From assembly GCA_015146655.1 (NCBI GenBank), contig VKHL01000009.1, forward strand, positions 124,001-188,000: DNA of 64,000 nucleotides, read 5' to 3'. The notes beneath the pieces were generated by a model. That model did not search any database. It saw only the letters and a list, made by a program, of their open reading frames with translations, and was not told where the DNA came from. The number at the start of each line of letters is the position of its first letter. Within the stretch, counting starts at the first letter, position 1. Source of the DNA: Ochromonas danica. Taxonomy: Eukaryota > Sar > Chrysophyceae > Chromulinales > Chromulinaceae. The translations under genes and the position numbers were made by a program. Positions 11,504-22,611 of the stretch are shown one piece after another.

Positions 11504-13690
11504 ATGATGTACTGGATGTGTCTGCGGTATAATGAGGTGTGCTTTATGTTGATCGTTATTGCAGTTGTGATCATTATTTTGCAGCAGCACGTTGCAAGTT
11601 GGCGTTTGTTTTGTTTTGTTTTGATATGATTTGTTGTTCGAGCTGAGATTATTCTATTCTTGCTTTTATTTGACTCATTCTCTCCATGTGAAGGGTTCGC
11701 CATTCCCTTCTACAATTGATTGGTTGGAAAGAAAATGAAAAATAATTCTTGACACTTCTCCCAATGAGTCTAGCGGGGAAGTTCTGTATTAAAGTAGTGT
11801 TTGGTACTGATTAGATTTAGTTTACGTTTATGCTGTCGTCTATGTTAATGTCTTGGGTAATGAAATGAATGATGAGTGTGTTTGCTTAGATTATGTCTAT
11901 CCAGGTTTCTTTGATCACGCAGATTCTTTCTGTCATCTGCATGCATAGGCTAGAATCTGTTTAGCGTATGATGTAGTCACTGTTGCTTTGAGAGAGATTA
12001 GGGAAGATTTCCATTTGATTAATTTAATAAGAGCACAGTTTTCCACTTAGTTTTTCAATTTCAAACTAAGATGAAGCTAGAATGCACAAAACACAAGCAC
12101 TATACGTAGCTCATGCATATTTACACACTGTCTAAATATGATAAACTACTGAATTATCTGATCAAACCAAAGTATAATACTAGTATCTGCTGATCTATGA
12201 GGATGCAAATCATCACTTCCCCAAAAACAAAATGATCTAAGCGATACTTGATGCACGACTCAAACAAGATTGAAACAAAGACCACCATAACCAACTGCAA
12301 TTAGGATCAAAAGACAAGAAGTCTAACCATAGACCTATCTAGCGTCATAAATAAAAATACAGACACTATGCCACCTTTCGAATACCCAACAGGCCGTTGA
12401 TCACATTTTGACATTCGAAGATGCCAACAAATCCTTGCCTAACTGGAGCATGTCCTGCAACGACAAAAGAGAAAGATGGTACACACTCGGCCATTCGCGA
12501 CGACCGTAATCGAACAAGACTGCATGTCTGGCTAATGCATCACGCATCTGAGTTACCTTTCTCTCATCCCGAGAAAGATCGTAAACTGTCTGCACAATGC
12601 GATCTATCTCAAGAGGAAAGTTGATTTCGTCCTTATAGAAGATCAAAGAGAAGGAAGACCAGTTGATCCATTCGTAAAAGGGAAGCTGAGCAGGATACGT
12701 GACGAAGATCACGGGAATGCAGCCTCGTAAGATGGCTTCAGTAAGGCTCGTAGCGGAGGAAGTATCACCGGGTAAGACAAAGCAAAACTGAGCGCTTCCC
12801 AACGCATCATTAACCTCCGTCTCACTCATGTTGTTCGAGATGAGAGCTCTATGTAAGCTCATCGACTGCAAATGAGAATATAGTCGAGTATGGTACATGC
12901 GATAACGATCTCCCAGGCCAGATGATTCCCTCAGGGCAGCCAGCAGGACAAACTGCCGTTCCTCACTCGCGGAACTTGCCAAGCCGATGTCCGACTTGTT
13001 GATAACATGAGGAATGAACACATCTCGTCCATTCGGTGTGAGCATTTCATCGGATCGGAAGTGATGAATGTCTTGAGCATGTAGCAAGGAGTCCTTCTGA
13101 TGCAACGACATGGTCTCCAAGGGAGAAGGGTCCACGCAAAACATCTTGTCCAGAGTGAAATAGGTCATGTGGGTGGCAGAATGATTCCAGAACAGGTCGC
13201 CAATGAATGCATCCACCTTCTTCCACGCAGAGGGAGAGAGAGGATCGTGTGCGCCAAGCAGAGGGAGGTAGAAGAGACCCACTTGCACTTCCCGCTGATC
13301 ATCAGAAGACAGACTCTCCACTCGATGGGAGTAGTGGTAGCACAAGAAACAATAGAACAGAAGGTCTTGTCCATGAGGTGAGTGGATGACGGGGTCGTTG
13401 CAGTCAAGGGAGGAGGGCAGCTCTGTCTTGGGGGAGGGCAAGATGAAGACAGAAGGCAAGACCAAAGAACCATCCACAGTCCACACTTTGGACTCCTCCG
13501 CAGATTCATGAGAATAAGCCGGTAAGAAGGTAGAGAAAATAAAGACGAGTAATGCGACGAAGTAATTCATGTTTAATAAGATGAAATGCACTTAACAGTC
13601 GTGCAGCACGAAACAAAACAAAACAAATGAATATACATGAACACACCACACAACGAAGTGACGGTTTATAACTCTAGAAATCGATCTTCT
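11290..13690. repeat. Tandem duplication, unit A
   Basis: Unit A runs from the last codons of the 767-aa gene, through its 3' region, to just upstream of the first exostosin-type gene. It matches unit B at about 13855-16050. The stretches 11340-11990 and about 12455-13550 look nearly or fully identical to their partners. The region between them, and the two ends of the glycosyltransferase gene, are clearly diverged. Confidence 0.85.
12401..13570 (-). CDS. Exostosin-family (GT47) glycosyltransferase, copy A
   Basis: A single exon encodes 389 residues. The ATG at 13570 is preferred over an upstream GTG because a signal peptide follows at once (MNYFVALLVFIFSTFLPAYS). The C-terminal region carries the GT47 signature FCFVLPGDTSSATSLTEAI, then RGCIPVIF, the sugar-nucleotide binding core of exostosin-like enzymes. 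Several NxS/T sites fit a secretory-pathway protein. Donor and acceptor sugars cannot be told. Copy B at 14808-15977 has the same length and is identical over about 350 residues; only the signal peptide region and the last 17 residues or so differ. Confidence 0.85.
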   Translation of the reverse strand: MNYFVALLVFIFSTFLPAYSHESAEESKVWTVDGSLVLPSVFILPSPKTELPSSLDCNDPVIHSPHGQDLLFYCFLCYHYSHRVESLSSDDQREVQVGLFYLPLLGAHDPLSPSAWKKVDAFIGDLFWNHSATHMTYFTLDKMFCVDPSPLETMSLHQKDSLLHAQDIHHFRSDEMLTPNGRDVFIPHVINKSDIGLASSASEERQFVLLAALRESSGLGDRYRMYHTRLYSHLQSMSLHRALISNNMSETEVNDALGSAQFCFVLPGDTSSATSLTEAILRGCIPVIFVTYPAQLPFYEWINWSSFSLIFYKDEINFPLEIDRIVQTVYDLSRDERKVTQMRDALARHAVLFDYGRREWPSVYHLSLLSLQDMLQLGKDLLASSNVKM

Positions 13691-13854
13691 GAATCTGAAA
13701 TACGTGTTTTTGAACCTCAATGTTCCAACTCTCTTGCATGATTTGATGATGATGATGCTTCTGATGTAACTAGCTAGACATCACTGTTTCATGACCTACA
13801 AAGTGAATCAAGAGATAATAAACCATTCTATTACAAAATTTGAAATATTTTTAG

Positions 13855-14060
13855 GGATCGTCGTCAACGTCCCCTCACTCCTACATAACCAATGACAATA
13901 TTCCTGGAAATGGTCATGGTCAACATCATCATCACCATCATCTTCATGCTTTGTCAGTGGTGGCGCCTGTCTCTTCGGTACCAACATCCCCTCAAGATCG
14001 CAATGACAGCACTCTATCAAGTTTGGAGGAAGAAGGAAATACAGAGCGCTGTTTCGCGTA
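13855..14060 (+). pseudogene. Truncated duplicate of the 3' end of the 767-aa gene
   Basis: This segment copies the final coding stretch of the gene at 8998-11503, including the His-run codons and the terminal GCTGTTTCGCGTAG. It has no start or upstream exons. It was carried along in the tandem duplication and is presumably not translated as a protein of its own. Its left edge is already diverged, while the right part is almost identical to the parent. Confidence 0.75.
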
Positions 14061-14807
14061 GATGATGTACTGGATGTGTCTGCGGTATAATGAGGTGTGC
14101 TTTATGTTGATCGTTATTGCAGTTGTGATCATTATTTTGCAGCAGCACGTTGCAAGTTGGCGTTTGTTTTGTTTTGTTTTGTTTTGTTTTGATATGATTT
14201 GTTGTTCGAGCTGAGATTATTCTATTCTTGCTTTTATTTGACTCATTCTCTCCATGTGAAGGGTTCGCCATTCCCTTCTACAATTGATTGGTTGGAAAGA
14301 AAATGAAAAATAATTCTTGACACTTCTCCCAATGAGTCTAGCGGGGAAGTTCTGTATTAAAGTAGTGTTTGGTACTGATTAGATTTAGTTTACGTTTATG
14401 CTGTCGTCTATGTTAATGTCTTGGGTAATGAAATGAATGATGAGTGTGTTTGCTTAGATTATGTCTATCCAGGTTTCTTTGATCACGCAGATTCTTTCTG
14501 TCATCTGCATGCATAGGCTAGAATCTGTTTAGCGTATGATGTAGTCACTGTTGCTTTGAGAGAATTTAGTGCAAATTTCCAATTAATTACATATTATCAT
14601 AAGTAAGAAAAAGTTTTCCACTTCTACGTTTAAATTCTTTCTGAACAAGAAATGCACAAAGCACAAGCTCTATAGCTCATGCTAATTACCAACCGCAGTT
14701 ACGATCAGGACACAAGAAATCTAACTATAGAAATATCTACAGCCATAAAAAGAACAAAGGTCCTGACGAATTATACTATGCCACCTTTCGAATACCCAAC
14801 AGACTGC

Positions 14808-15977
14808 TCATCTCATTTTGACATCCGAAACCAACAAATCCTTACCTCGCTGGAGCTTCTCCTGCAACGACAAAAGAGAAAGATGGTACACACTCGGCCA
14901 TTCGCGACGACCGTAATCGAACAAGACTGCATGTCTGGCTAATGCATCACGCATCTGAGTTACCTTTCTCTCATCCCGAGAAAGATCGTAAACTGTCTGC
15001 ACAATGCGATCTATCTCAAGAGGAAAGTTGATTTCGTCCTTATAGAAGATCAAAGAGAAGGAAGACCAGTTGATCCATTCGTAAAAGGGAAGCTGAGCAG
15101 GATACGTGACGAAGATCACGGGAATGCAGCCTCGTAAGATGGCTTCAGTAAGGCTCGTAGCGGAGGAAGTATCACCGGGTAAGACAAAGCAAAACTGAGC
15201 GCTTCCCAACGCATCATTAACCTCCGTCTCACTCATGTTGTTCGAGATGAGAGCTCTATGTAAGCTCATCGACTGCAAATGAGAATATAGTCGAGTATGG
15301 TACATGCGATAACGATCTCCCAGGCCAGATGATTCCCTCAGGGCAGCCAGCAGGACAAACTGCCGTTCCTCACTCGCGGAACTTGCCAAGCCGATGTCCG
15401 ACTTGTTGATAACATGAGGAATGAACACATCTCGTCCATTCGGTGTGAGCATTTCATCGGATCGGAAGTGATGAATGTCTTGAGCATGTAGCAAGGAGTC
15501 CTTCTGATGCAACGACATGGTCTCCAAGGGAGAAGGGTCCACGCAAAACATCTTGTCCAGAGTGAAATAGGTCATGTGGGTGGCAGAATGATTCCAGAAC
15601 AGGTCGCCAATGAATGCATCCACCTTCTTCCACGCAGAGGGAGAGAGAGGATCGTGTGCGCCAAGCAGAGGGAGGTAGAAGAGACCCACTTGCACTTCCC
15701 GCTGATCATCAGAAGACAGACTCTCCACTCGATGGGAGTAGTGGTAGCACAAGAAACAATAGAACAGAAGGTCTTGTCCATGAGGTGAGTGGATGACGGG
15801 GTCGTTGCAGTCAAGGGAGGAGGGCAGCTCTGTCTTGGGGGAGGGCAAGATGAAGACAGAAGGCAAGACCAAAGAACCATCCACAGTCCACACTTTGGAC
15901 TCCTCCGTAGATTCATGAGAATAAACCTGTAAGAAGGCAGAGAAAATAAAGACGAGTAATGCGACGAAGCAGTTCAT
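14808..15977 (-). CDS. Exostosin-family (GT47) glycosyltransferase, copy B
   Basis: The gene encodes 389 residues with the same domain layout as copy A: a signal peptide (MNCFVALLVFIFSAF...), a lumenal region and the GT47 core FCFVLPGDTSSATSLTEAI with RGCIPVIF. The start at 15977 matches copy A; an in-frame ATG further upstream would bury the signal peptide. The central part is identical to copy A at DNA level as far as can be read, since translations in three frames agree across about 400 bp. The C-terminal tail differs (EKLQRGKDLL against DMLQLGKDLL). Both copies look functional. Confidence 0.85.
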   Translation of the reverse strand: MNCFVALLVFIFSAFLQVYSHESTEESKVWTVDGSLVLPSVFILPSPKTELPSSLDCNDPVIHSPHGQDLLFYCFLCYHYSHRVESLSSDDQREVQVGLFYLPLLGAHDPLSPSAWKKVDAFIGDLFWNHSATHMTYFTLDKMFCVDPSPLETMSLHQKDSLLHAQDIHHFRSDEMLTPNGRDVFIPHVINKSDIGLASSASEERQFVLLAALRESSGLGDRYRMYHTRLYSHLQSMSLHRALISNNMSETEVNDALGSAQFCFVLPGDTSSATSLTEAILRGCIPVIFVTYPAQLPFYEWINWSSFSLIFYKDEINFPLEIDRIVQTVYDLSRDERKVTQMRDALARHAVLFDYGRREWPSVYHLSLLSLQEKLQRGKDLLVSDVKMR

Positions 15978-16209
15978 GTTCGTTGAAATGGAACTGCGAC
16001 CACAATCACGCGCCATAACAAAAATAGGACTAGTAACTCCAGAAATCGATATCACTTTCTTCGCAAAGCTGTGAACCCAGGAATGGTCTCTGTGGTGTAC
16101 ATTTCCAAACCCAACGTGTCCAACATTTCCCGATGTCAGCCAGGGGTGTTTGTTGTTTGCTCTGCTGCTACAGTTCGCCTCTTAAGTTAAAAGCGAGAGT
16201 CGGGAAAAC

Positions 16210-16219
16210 TTCCATGGAA
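16210..16219. promoter_or_regulatory. TTCCATGGAA palindrome
   Basis: A perfect 10-bp palindrome 117 bp upstream of the ATG at 16336 and about 230 bp upstream of exostosin copy B. It is one of seven in the window and probably a dimeric factor site. Confidence 0.55.
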
Positions 16220-16335
16220 TCCACACATTACCTTGGAACCCGGTTTCCTGGTAAAAGCCCAATTTGCGACCTTTGAAAGAGACAATAGTGAGTTTCTTGG
16301 GATGGAGTAATCAGATCTGTCAGACGTGATTGATC

Positions 16336-18004
16336 ATGTATCATTTGATCTATTCACCAAGTCTCTTCTTGCTGTTATTGGCATGGTTTGGTCTGTTATA
16401 TAGGGAAGCACGAGGGTATGTCAACGTCAGTCTGGTCGCTGTGGGCTATAATTATGCCGCAGATCTTGTGGCGGACTCGTGGTCCTTTCGAACAGTGGTT
16501 AGACTCATTTTTGCCTCTTTAATGCCTGCTTTGTCTTGAGAGAGCTTTGTTGATTTTCTAACAGGTGGATACCAGTACTTCTCAGCTGATTCTACACAAT
16601 TTGTCCTTCATACCGAATGAATCCCTCAACTACTCCTTCTGCTCCATTCTCTCTGTGGATGGCACGGGGGCTTACTATGTTGATTTTGGCTCCAGTAAGT
16701 ACTGTTCGACTTCCGTCACCGTCGCTTCTCTTGGAACAGCTCAGGCCACCGTGCAGGTCTACGACAGCAACTATCTGCAGGTGGTCAACGATGTGCTGCA
16801 CGACTGGGTCAACACCACTGCCGGCGATCTGGGCTTATCATACAATACCTCTTCTTCTTCTGGAAGTGGGTCTATGACTGCCTTCCAACGAATCTTGGCC
16901 AATGCGACGAGTGAGGCAGACAAGAACCAGACCTTTGGACTCGATCTCCGAGATACGAACAGCTCGTTAGCTTCCTTAAGAAGTGCCTCCAGCTCTCTTC
17001 AACTGGGTGGAATACTTGAAAGCTATTCTGAAGCACTTCTTTGGCAGAGTCAACCTGTAACCAATCCATCTGTCCATCAGTTCTATGTGGAGAACTTTCA
17101 GTTTTGTAGCGTCTCGATCTTTGGCAACTACTCATCGAACTGGATGGTCTTAGTTGATAGCAGTAGCTCTTGTCTATCTCTTCCTGGAGAGATTTATGAC
17201 AGTTTTGCTGTCTGGTTCAATAATAAGACCGTTGTTGAGAGTTGGGCGGATTTGCCCGCCTTTTCCTTCACTCTCTTCGGCTTTGAAGAGACTATGTACC
17301 TGCCTTTGGCATCCCTTATTGTTCAACCCGATGCGATTAAGAATGAAACGGGTGCTCCTTTTGTCCAGTCCAATCAGCAGGGCTTGGGGAGACTTTGCGT
17401 CATTCGAGGCAGTGATATCATAGACAGCTTTGACGACTACACGTCTCCCACACCTTCAATCATCTTTGGCTCAATGGCATTGCGACCTTTCTATTTTGCC
17501 GCTGATTTCTCCACTCTTTCCGTGGCTCTGACCTCAAAACTCTCTGCCAGTGAGAGGAGTTATTATGCTGAGACTGTCAACTCTCAATCTACTGCGAGCT
17601 GTGTGGCGCCGCTTGTTTGTCAGGGGAAACAGACCTACGAACCGGCGAGCAATGCTTGTCACGCTCCTCGATGCAAGCAGTACTTCTTCGAAAGTCTCAA
17701 TAGTGACCGCACAGATTGTGAGTACAAAGCTTCTCTCGCTTCCTTTGGGATCTTCTTCATAGTCTTGATCGTTGTCATGGAAGTCGTCTCCTACTGTGTC
17801 ATGCAGTATACTGCGCACAATTTGCTACAAAACCGTCAGCTCACAGGCGCTGTGCGGGTGGATGGAGTCACTATCACGATAGGGCGCTATCTGGCATGTC
17901 TGGTAGATGCTTTCGTTCAGAAAGTGCTCAAGTGGCATCATACCAACGCCACAGTTGTTGTGGAGGAAGAGCAGCATAATGCGTTATTACAGCCTAATGT
18001 CTGA
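16336..18004 (+). CDS. Membrane-anchored pepsin-like (A1) protein, probably inactive
   Basis: Exons 16336-16497 and 16565-18004 (intron 67 nt, phase 0) give 533 residues. A signal peptide is followed by a heavily N-glycosylated ectodomain, then a single TM helix near residues 450-472 and a short cytoplasmic tail. The pepsin fold is suggested by SLQLGG, by VDSSSSCLSLPGEIYD (which aligns with the usual DSGSSCLSLP second active-site loop) and by IIFGSMALRPFYFAADF (which aligns with the 'ILGD.FLR.FY..FD' segment). The second catalytic DTG/DSG reads DSS, and the first lobe has only LGTAQATVQVYDSNYLQV or VDFGSS, not DTG. It is therefore likely a pseudoprotease or receptor. Confidence 0.7.
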
Positions 18005-18512
18005 GCAGATTGTTTACTTCTGGATTGAATAGCTGCTGTGTTTGTAAATAAGAGATTCGTCGTGGCTTTTATTGTGTGGTATGGAGGTAATGTTCTGTTC
18101 ATTGGCAATTCTATGTAATACAATAAAGCAATGGATGTGCATGAGCTTTGGTTACTAGTATGTATGACAAAGTGGGGTTGTTGTTACCTATTACATACAC
18201 CACAGCATGAAGTTATGTATACCAACGTTGGTATCTCCCAAGCAACAGAACACCATCCTTACTGTGCTGGTAATTTACACATTCCTTCACCACGTTATAC
18301 CTAACATTAGACTATGACTGCTTCACCACATTAATGACTTACATGCTTACTGCTTATTACATGCCATCATCACAGTCAGCTGGCCTGTCTTTACTCAAAA
18401 AGACTCCCAACCGGGGAGTCTTCAAGGAGTCTTTCGTGTGTAACTTCCCCTTCTCGCCCGCAAAACACTCCCACAACACTCCGAAAGCACCCAACACCAA
18501 ACTCCATCGGCT

Positions 18513-18609
<97 letters not shown>

Positions 18610-19032
18610 TCAGTCAGTCAGTCAGTCAGTCAGTCATTTTTTGGCGTCATTAGTGTCATTGAGGAACGGTTCAATTCTCGTGAACAAATCATTGAAAACC
18701 TCTCTTAGCATACGAAATATCCTTTTGAAATATGCACCATAGGGTACATTTGGGACCGATCTATTTACTTAAACTTCATATCGCTTCCAAGATTTGGCAT
18801 GGGGTTATTGAGCGCTTGCCTTTTCAATTGTGAATTGCAATACTTCATCCTCGTCATTATGCAGATGCATAAACATATTCTTTACACTAGAATGGAATAG
18901 AAGAGCTATATGGCATAGATGATGAACAAGAGGATATTCCACCACTTCTTCTAATTATTATGTCGATTATTACAGACACAGCAACTAGACATACTGATGA
19001 ATGTTAAAGTCAATACATCCATCTAATTACGT
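18005..19032. other. Spacer with tetranucleotide microsatellite and a small stem-loop
   Basis: A spacer between converging genes. At 18400-18422 a perfect 9-bp stem (AAGACTCCC/GGGAGTCTT) with a 5-nt loop is visible and could be a transcript 3' structure. The microsatellite at 18510-18637 is listed separately. No gene was found. Confidence 0.6.
18510..18637. repeat. (AGCA)n/(AGTC)n microsatellite
   Basis: About 24 units of AAGC are followed directly by about eight units of AGTC. The reading frames across it are artefacts of the repeat. A short related AAGC run occurs at 22976-22992. Confidence 0.95.
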
Positions 19033-20643
19033 TCACCTACACTTGATCCAGCGAAAATAATCTTTATTGAACTTGTAAGCGAATATGTCTCCACACAATT
19101 TGATATATCCTTCTTCAAGGGTAGAAGGCCACTTCACCTCTTCATCCAATAGCAATTCATCAAACATATCTTCAGATGCATTCTCATCCATTGCGAGATT
19201 AACCATGCTTAGATTAGAATGCTTCGATACTGCCACAAGACTCTCCAATCCACAACAAGAGATGTTCGACCAAATAGATTGTCTCTTCAGAGACTGACAT
19301 GTCTCGATTAACTCACTCAACAGCTTATCTGAAAAGCAACCACTTTGCTCGAAATAATCCGATGTCAAATCCATTTCTGTCAAACTGCTCGCATGCTCTG
19401 TGATGGCTGCTAAAGTAGCATCAGTATATTGATAATTGTCGACTTGTTGCAGCAACAAACTGTTCAAATGCGGAATATCCAACAGAAAGGAGATCAAGCA
19501 GGTTTCTAATGCAGAAGATTCAACACGAATATAGCAAGGTTCCAGCATGGACTTCAGATTCTCCACTCGATGATAAGTGCAGACATCTTTCAGTCTAAGA
19601 GTAACTTTCTTGTATTGCCTTCTTCTCATAACATTAGATAAACAAACAGCCCAATTATCATTGAAGCCAAGCACATCTATAGAGACAGAGTTGCTACTTT
19701 CATCAGTCTCAATAGTCCCTTTAATAGAAACATGTTGAAGATATGGACATTGTTGATAGAGGCGACGTAGACTCTCTGCACTACAAAATCCGATAGAACA
19801 GAATCGAGTCAATTTCGGACAAGATGTTGACACTGAAAGCACAATATCATCGAGATTAGTATAGGTATAGCAGTCTAGCCTAAGATTTTCCAACAAGTCT
19901 CCTGCTGATGAGAGATAAGACATCAACAAAGCCATGGACGGTTTAGATACTATGTCTATATTCAATGACCTGAGATGAGTCTGATTCACTACAAGTGTGG
20001 TCATGATCAAATCCAATTCTGGTGACTGAGAAAGATCGAGATCCCGTAAGCTAGAGGCATGCTTTGTGAAGAGACTTGCAATATGCTCAGAACATCTTGA
20101 GAACCCACGAATTGAGATCTTGACCAGAGAATTCTCTCTCAACTTCTCTATCAACAATGATAATATAGTTACACACGTCTGCTCAGGAAATCGACTAGAG
20201 TCGTAGATGCTTGCAATTAATTCCTCTAAATTATGACAATGACTCAAGAAGACTGAGAGATCGCTTACTAGTTGACGAACATCAGTGTAGATTTTGTTAT
20301 CTGATACATCTATCTCAATAGAACGAAGAGTTGGACAGTAAGATTCCATGTCTAACTCTCTCACAAGATCTTCTAACACACCCGGCTTTACAAGAAACCC
20401 TTCAATGAAATATACTTTGTGACTCAGAAGCCATACATAGAATTTCTTTATTTTAAGATCTGAAAATAGTATCCCATCTGTCCACCATCGGCTTATCCTA
20501 AGGCCAGTCAAAGAAGTCAACCACAATTCTCGAATACTCTCCCCCACACAGGCTATATCCAACCTTGACAAGTCCTTCGATTGCAACCACTGTGAATAAA
20601 CGCCATGAAGAATATCACTAGGTAATTGCAAGATAACATTCAT
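19033..20643 (-). CDS. F-box/LRR protein
   Basis: A single exon encodes 536 residues. The N-terminal segment LPSDILHGVYSQWLQSKDL fits an F-box, which would bind SKP1 in an SCF ubiquitin ligase. It is followed by a long series of leucine-rich repeats of the 'L..L.L..C..L' cysteine-containing type (for example SCPKLTRFCSIGFCSAESL). A substrate adaptor role is inferred from this layout, and the substrate is unknown. No membrane segment is seen. It is divergent from the plus-strand gene at 20980, and the 336-bp spacer contains a foldback at 20802-20875. Confidence 0.75.
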   Translation of the reverse strand: MNVILQLPSDILHGVYSQWLQSKDLSRLDIACVGESIRELWLTSLTGLRISRWWTDGILFSDLKIKKFYVWLLSHKVYFIEGFLVKPGVLEDLVRELDMESYCPTLRSIEIDVSDNKIYTDVRQLVSDLSVFLSHCHNLEELIASIYDSSRFPEQTCVTILSLLIEKLRENSLVKISIRGFSRCSEHIASLFTKHASSLRDLDLSQSPELDLIMTTLVVNQTHLRSLNIDIVSKPSMALLMSYLSSAGDLLENLRLDCYTYTNLDDIVLSVSTSCPKLTRFCSIGFCSAESLRRLYQQCPYLQHVSIKGTIETDESSNSVSIDVLGFNDNWAVCLSNVMRRRQYKKVTLRLKDVCTYHRVENLKSMLEPCYIRVESSALETCLISFLLDIPHLNSLLLQQVDNYQYTDATLAAITEHASSLTEMDLTSDYFEQSGCFSDKLLSELIETCQSLKRQSIWSNISCCGLESLVAVSKHSNLSMVNLAMDENASEDMFDELLLDEEVKWPSTLEEGYIKLCGDIFAYKFNKDYFRWIKCR

Positions 20644-20801
20644 GCCTTCTCAACAAAACAACGAACGTAATAGAATTAGTAACAATGACAAACTAATTGA
20701 CTCTTCTGCTTCTAGTTAATTGAAGGATTGCTGACTGCTTATAACAGGTTGTTGTATATACTCTATAGAGAGGTTGATGGTGGCGTATGAATTGGGGAGG
20801 G

Positions 20802-20875
20802 TTCCTATTTCGGATTTTCGTTTTCGACTTTCTTCGCCCGCTCATGATTATCAGTACGAAAACCCGAAATAGGAA
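20802..20875. repeat. Foldback repeat in a divergent promoter
   Basis: Arms at 20802-20820 and 20857-20875 are reverse complements at 18 of 19 positions, with a 36-nt spacer. The arm sequence (TTCCTATTTCGGATTTTCG) shares the TATTTCGG.TTTTCG core with the larger foldback at 23439-23555. It lies between the F-box/LRR gene and the gene starting at 20980. Confidence 0.75.
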
Positions 20876-20979
20876 GGTCCGTGGAAAGCAGCCGTTTCGT
20901 CCGTTGTGTTGTGTTGTTTGTGTTGTTTTTGGAGGAGTTGAGACGGAGAAATAGAAATGATGAGAATGACAAGGAAATA

Positions 20980-22153
20980 ATGAGTGATTCAAATAAACTC
21001 TCCTCTACACATCCTTTCTTACGTTCTAAAATTCAAATAGGCAATGTTCAAGGTCCTCTTAATTTCCATTCTACCCAGCATGTCTTCCATCATGACGACG
21101 TGCCAGAAGTTGCGCGACAAAGAACTGCTCAAGTGAAAGAATGGAAAAGATCGAAGATCTTGGACACCTCACGTCATCCATGGAATAAGTCCACTGATCC
21201 AAACATCCCTATTTGTATACGAAAGAAGATGGAAAATCATATTCATGATCGATCTCATAGCTATCAATACAATTATCGTGCAGAAACGTTGGATTCTCTG
21301 CGAATGATTGAACCAATTGATCAATCCACAAAATTCCATATTTCGAAGCAGTTACAATCTAAAGCAGATCATATTCTCACAATTCGTGAAGGTGATCCAA
21401 TACAACGCGGTCGTTTACATCGTACCGCAGAGATGCCAATCCATCCAGAACTTGCAGAAGCAACACCTTGGAATTATTCTACTGTGGTCACTGTGCAAGA
21501 TATAGATAATGGCTTAATGAAAAAGACAACACATGCGAAAGAATGGACAAGTAAAGTGAGTACAACCTTATCACAAAAGAAAGAGTACATCCCACCCATG
21601 AAATCTGTGCAACTCTTCCAAGAGAAGATTCGAGCAATGAAAAGAGAAGGCACCTTTGCTTCAGAGGTAGTGTTTAATCGTCCTAAAAGTGATCCAGTAG
21701 ATCGTAAAAGTTTAAGAAATCGGCATATGGTGGGCAAATTGAATCTCATCACGACAACATCTCATAGTGGTGTTTGGGGACCTGGTCCTGACAACGGAAG
21801 GTGAGTAGAGTCCGCATTCTTGACTTGATATGATCCATGGGATGTAGACTAATACATGTGTACATGTGTACATGTGTGCGTGTTGTGTATTTAGAATGAT
21901 GTGGTCTGATACAGGATCATACGAGCAAGATGCTCGTGGCGATGTTATCAAAGTCACTAACCTGGATCAACAAAACTATGCCAGCCCAGTTAAAGGATCG
22001 AGAAGACTATTACCATCCTCATCTCCCAATTCTCGAGACACAGAAAGAGGACCACGACCTAATAGTCGCGGTGGTCGTAAAGAACCCCAAATCAGGTTAG
22101 AAGACTCGTTCTCCTCGGGGAATCTGAGTCAGATGGGATCCCAGGTCAACTAG
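20980..22153 (+). CDS. Uncharacterised 359-aa protein
   Basis: Exons 20980-21800 and 21895-22153 are joined by a 94-nt GT-AG intron that keeps frame. The protein is basic, rich in His, Arg, Ser and Thr, has no signal peptide or TM segment and contains few hydrophobic cores. Recurrent short pieces of the 'HPWNKSTDPNIP', 'ATPWNYSTVV' and 'VWGPGPDNGR' kind look like linear motifs of a cytoskeletal or axonemal scaffold. The C-terminal 85 residues are disordered. I do not recognise the family; a ciliary role is only a guess from style. Confidence 0.65.
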
Positions 22154-22611
22154 AAATGCCTTCCTTATCATCTATTGCGAGTTAGTTCACAATGAATAGA
22201 GATTGTTTGTTGTGCTTTAATATTTAACAATTACATACTGCCATTGAACGCGAAAGCTTAATTGCCTACAATGAAAGTTGGCGTATTCAGATAGTAAAGA
22301 CAAGGTGTTCTATGATCTACCACTATATTTAACGACTATAAATATACCGACATGTAACATATAACACAATACTTATTCTTGCACAACAACCATGAACTTA
22401 ATACTGTTAATCGCATTGACACCATGGGAGCCAGTGCAGAAAATGGAGTTCCTAAACTATTATCATGATCTTATTGGTACAAGAAGAAAGTGTACCAATA
22501 TCAATAGAGTTGAGCATCATCATTATATTGTGATCTCAGCTGTGTTTAACTAACTATCTTGTTGAGGGACTATTTTGATCTTCCCGAACTAATTTGGAAG
22601 ATAGAGCACAA
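22154..22611. other. Spacer between convergent genes
   Basis: 458 bp of AT-rich sequence between two converging genes, probably holding both 3' untranslated regions. A short inverted pair, TTGGTAC/GTACCAA, lies near 22474-22500. Nothing else is seen. Confidence 0.5.

Larger units (their letters stand above)
13855..16050. repeat. Tandem duplication, unit B
   Basis: This is the second copy of unit A. It begins inside a truncated copy of the 3' end of the 767-aa gene (13855-14060) and ends upstream of the second exostosin-type gene. Relative to unit A it lacks about 190 bp around 14600-14700. It also has two extra TTTTG units in the run near 14163-14190. Confidence 0.85.

Noticed and set aside
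18510-18637. Long Lys-Gln-Ala-Ser and Leu-Leu-Ala-Cys frames
   Set aside because: These are translations of the AGCA microsatellite in different frames.
21180-21188. ATCCATGGAA inside the 359-aa gene
   Set aside because: It is coding and differs from the palindrome by one base, so it was not counted.
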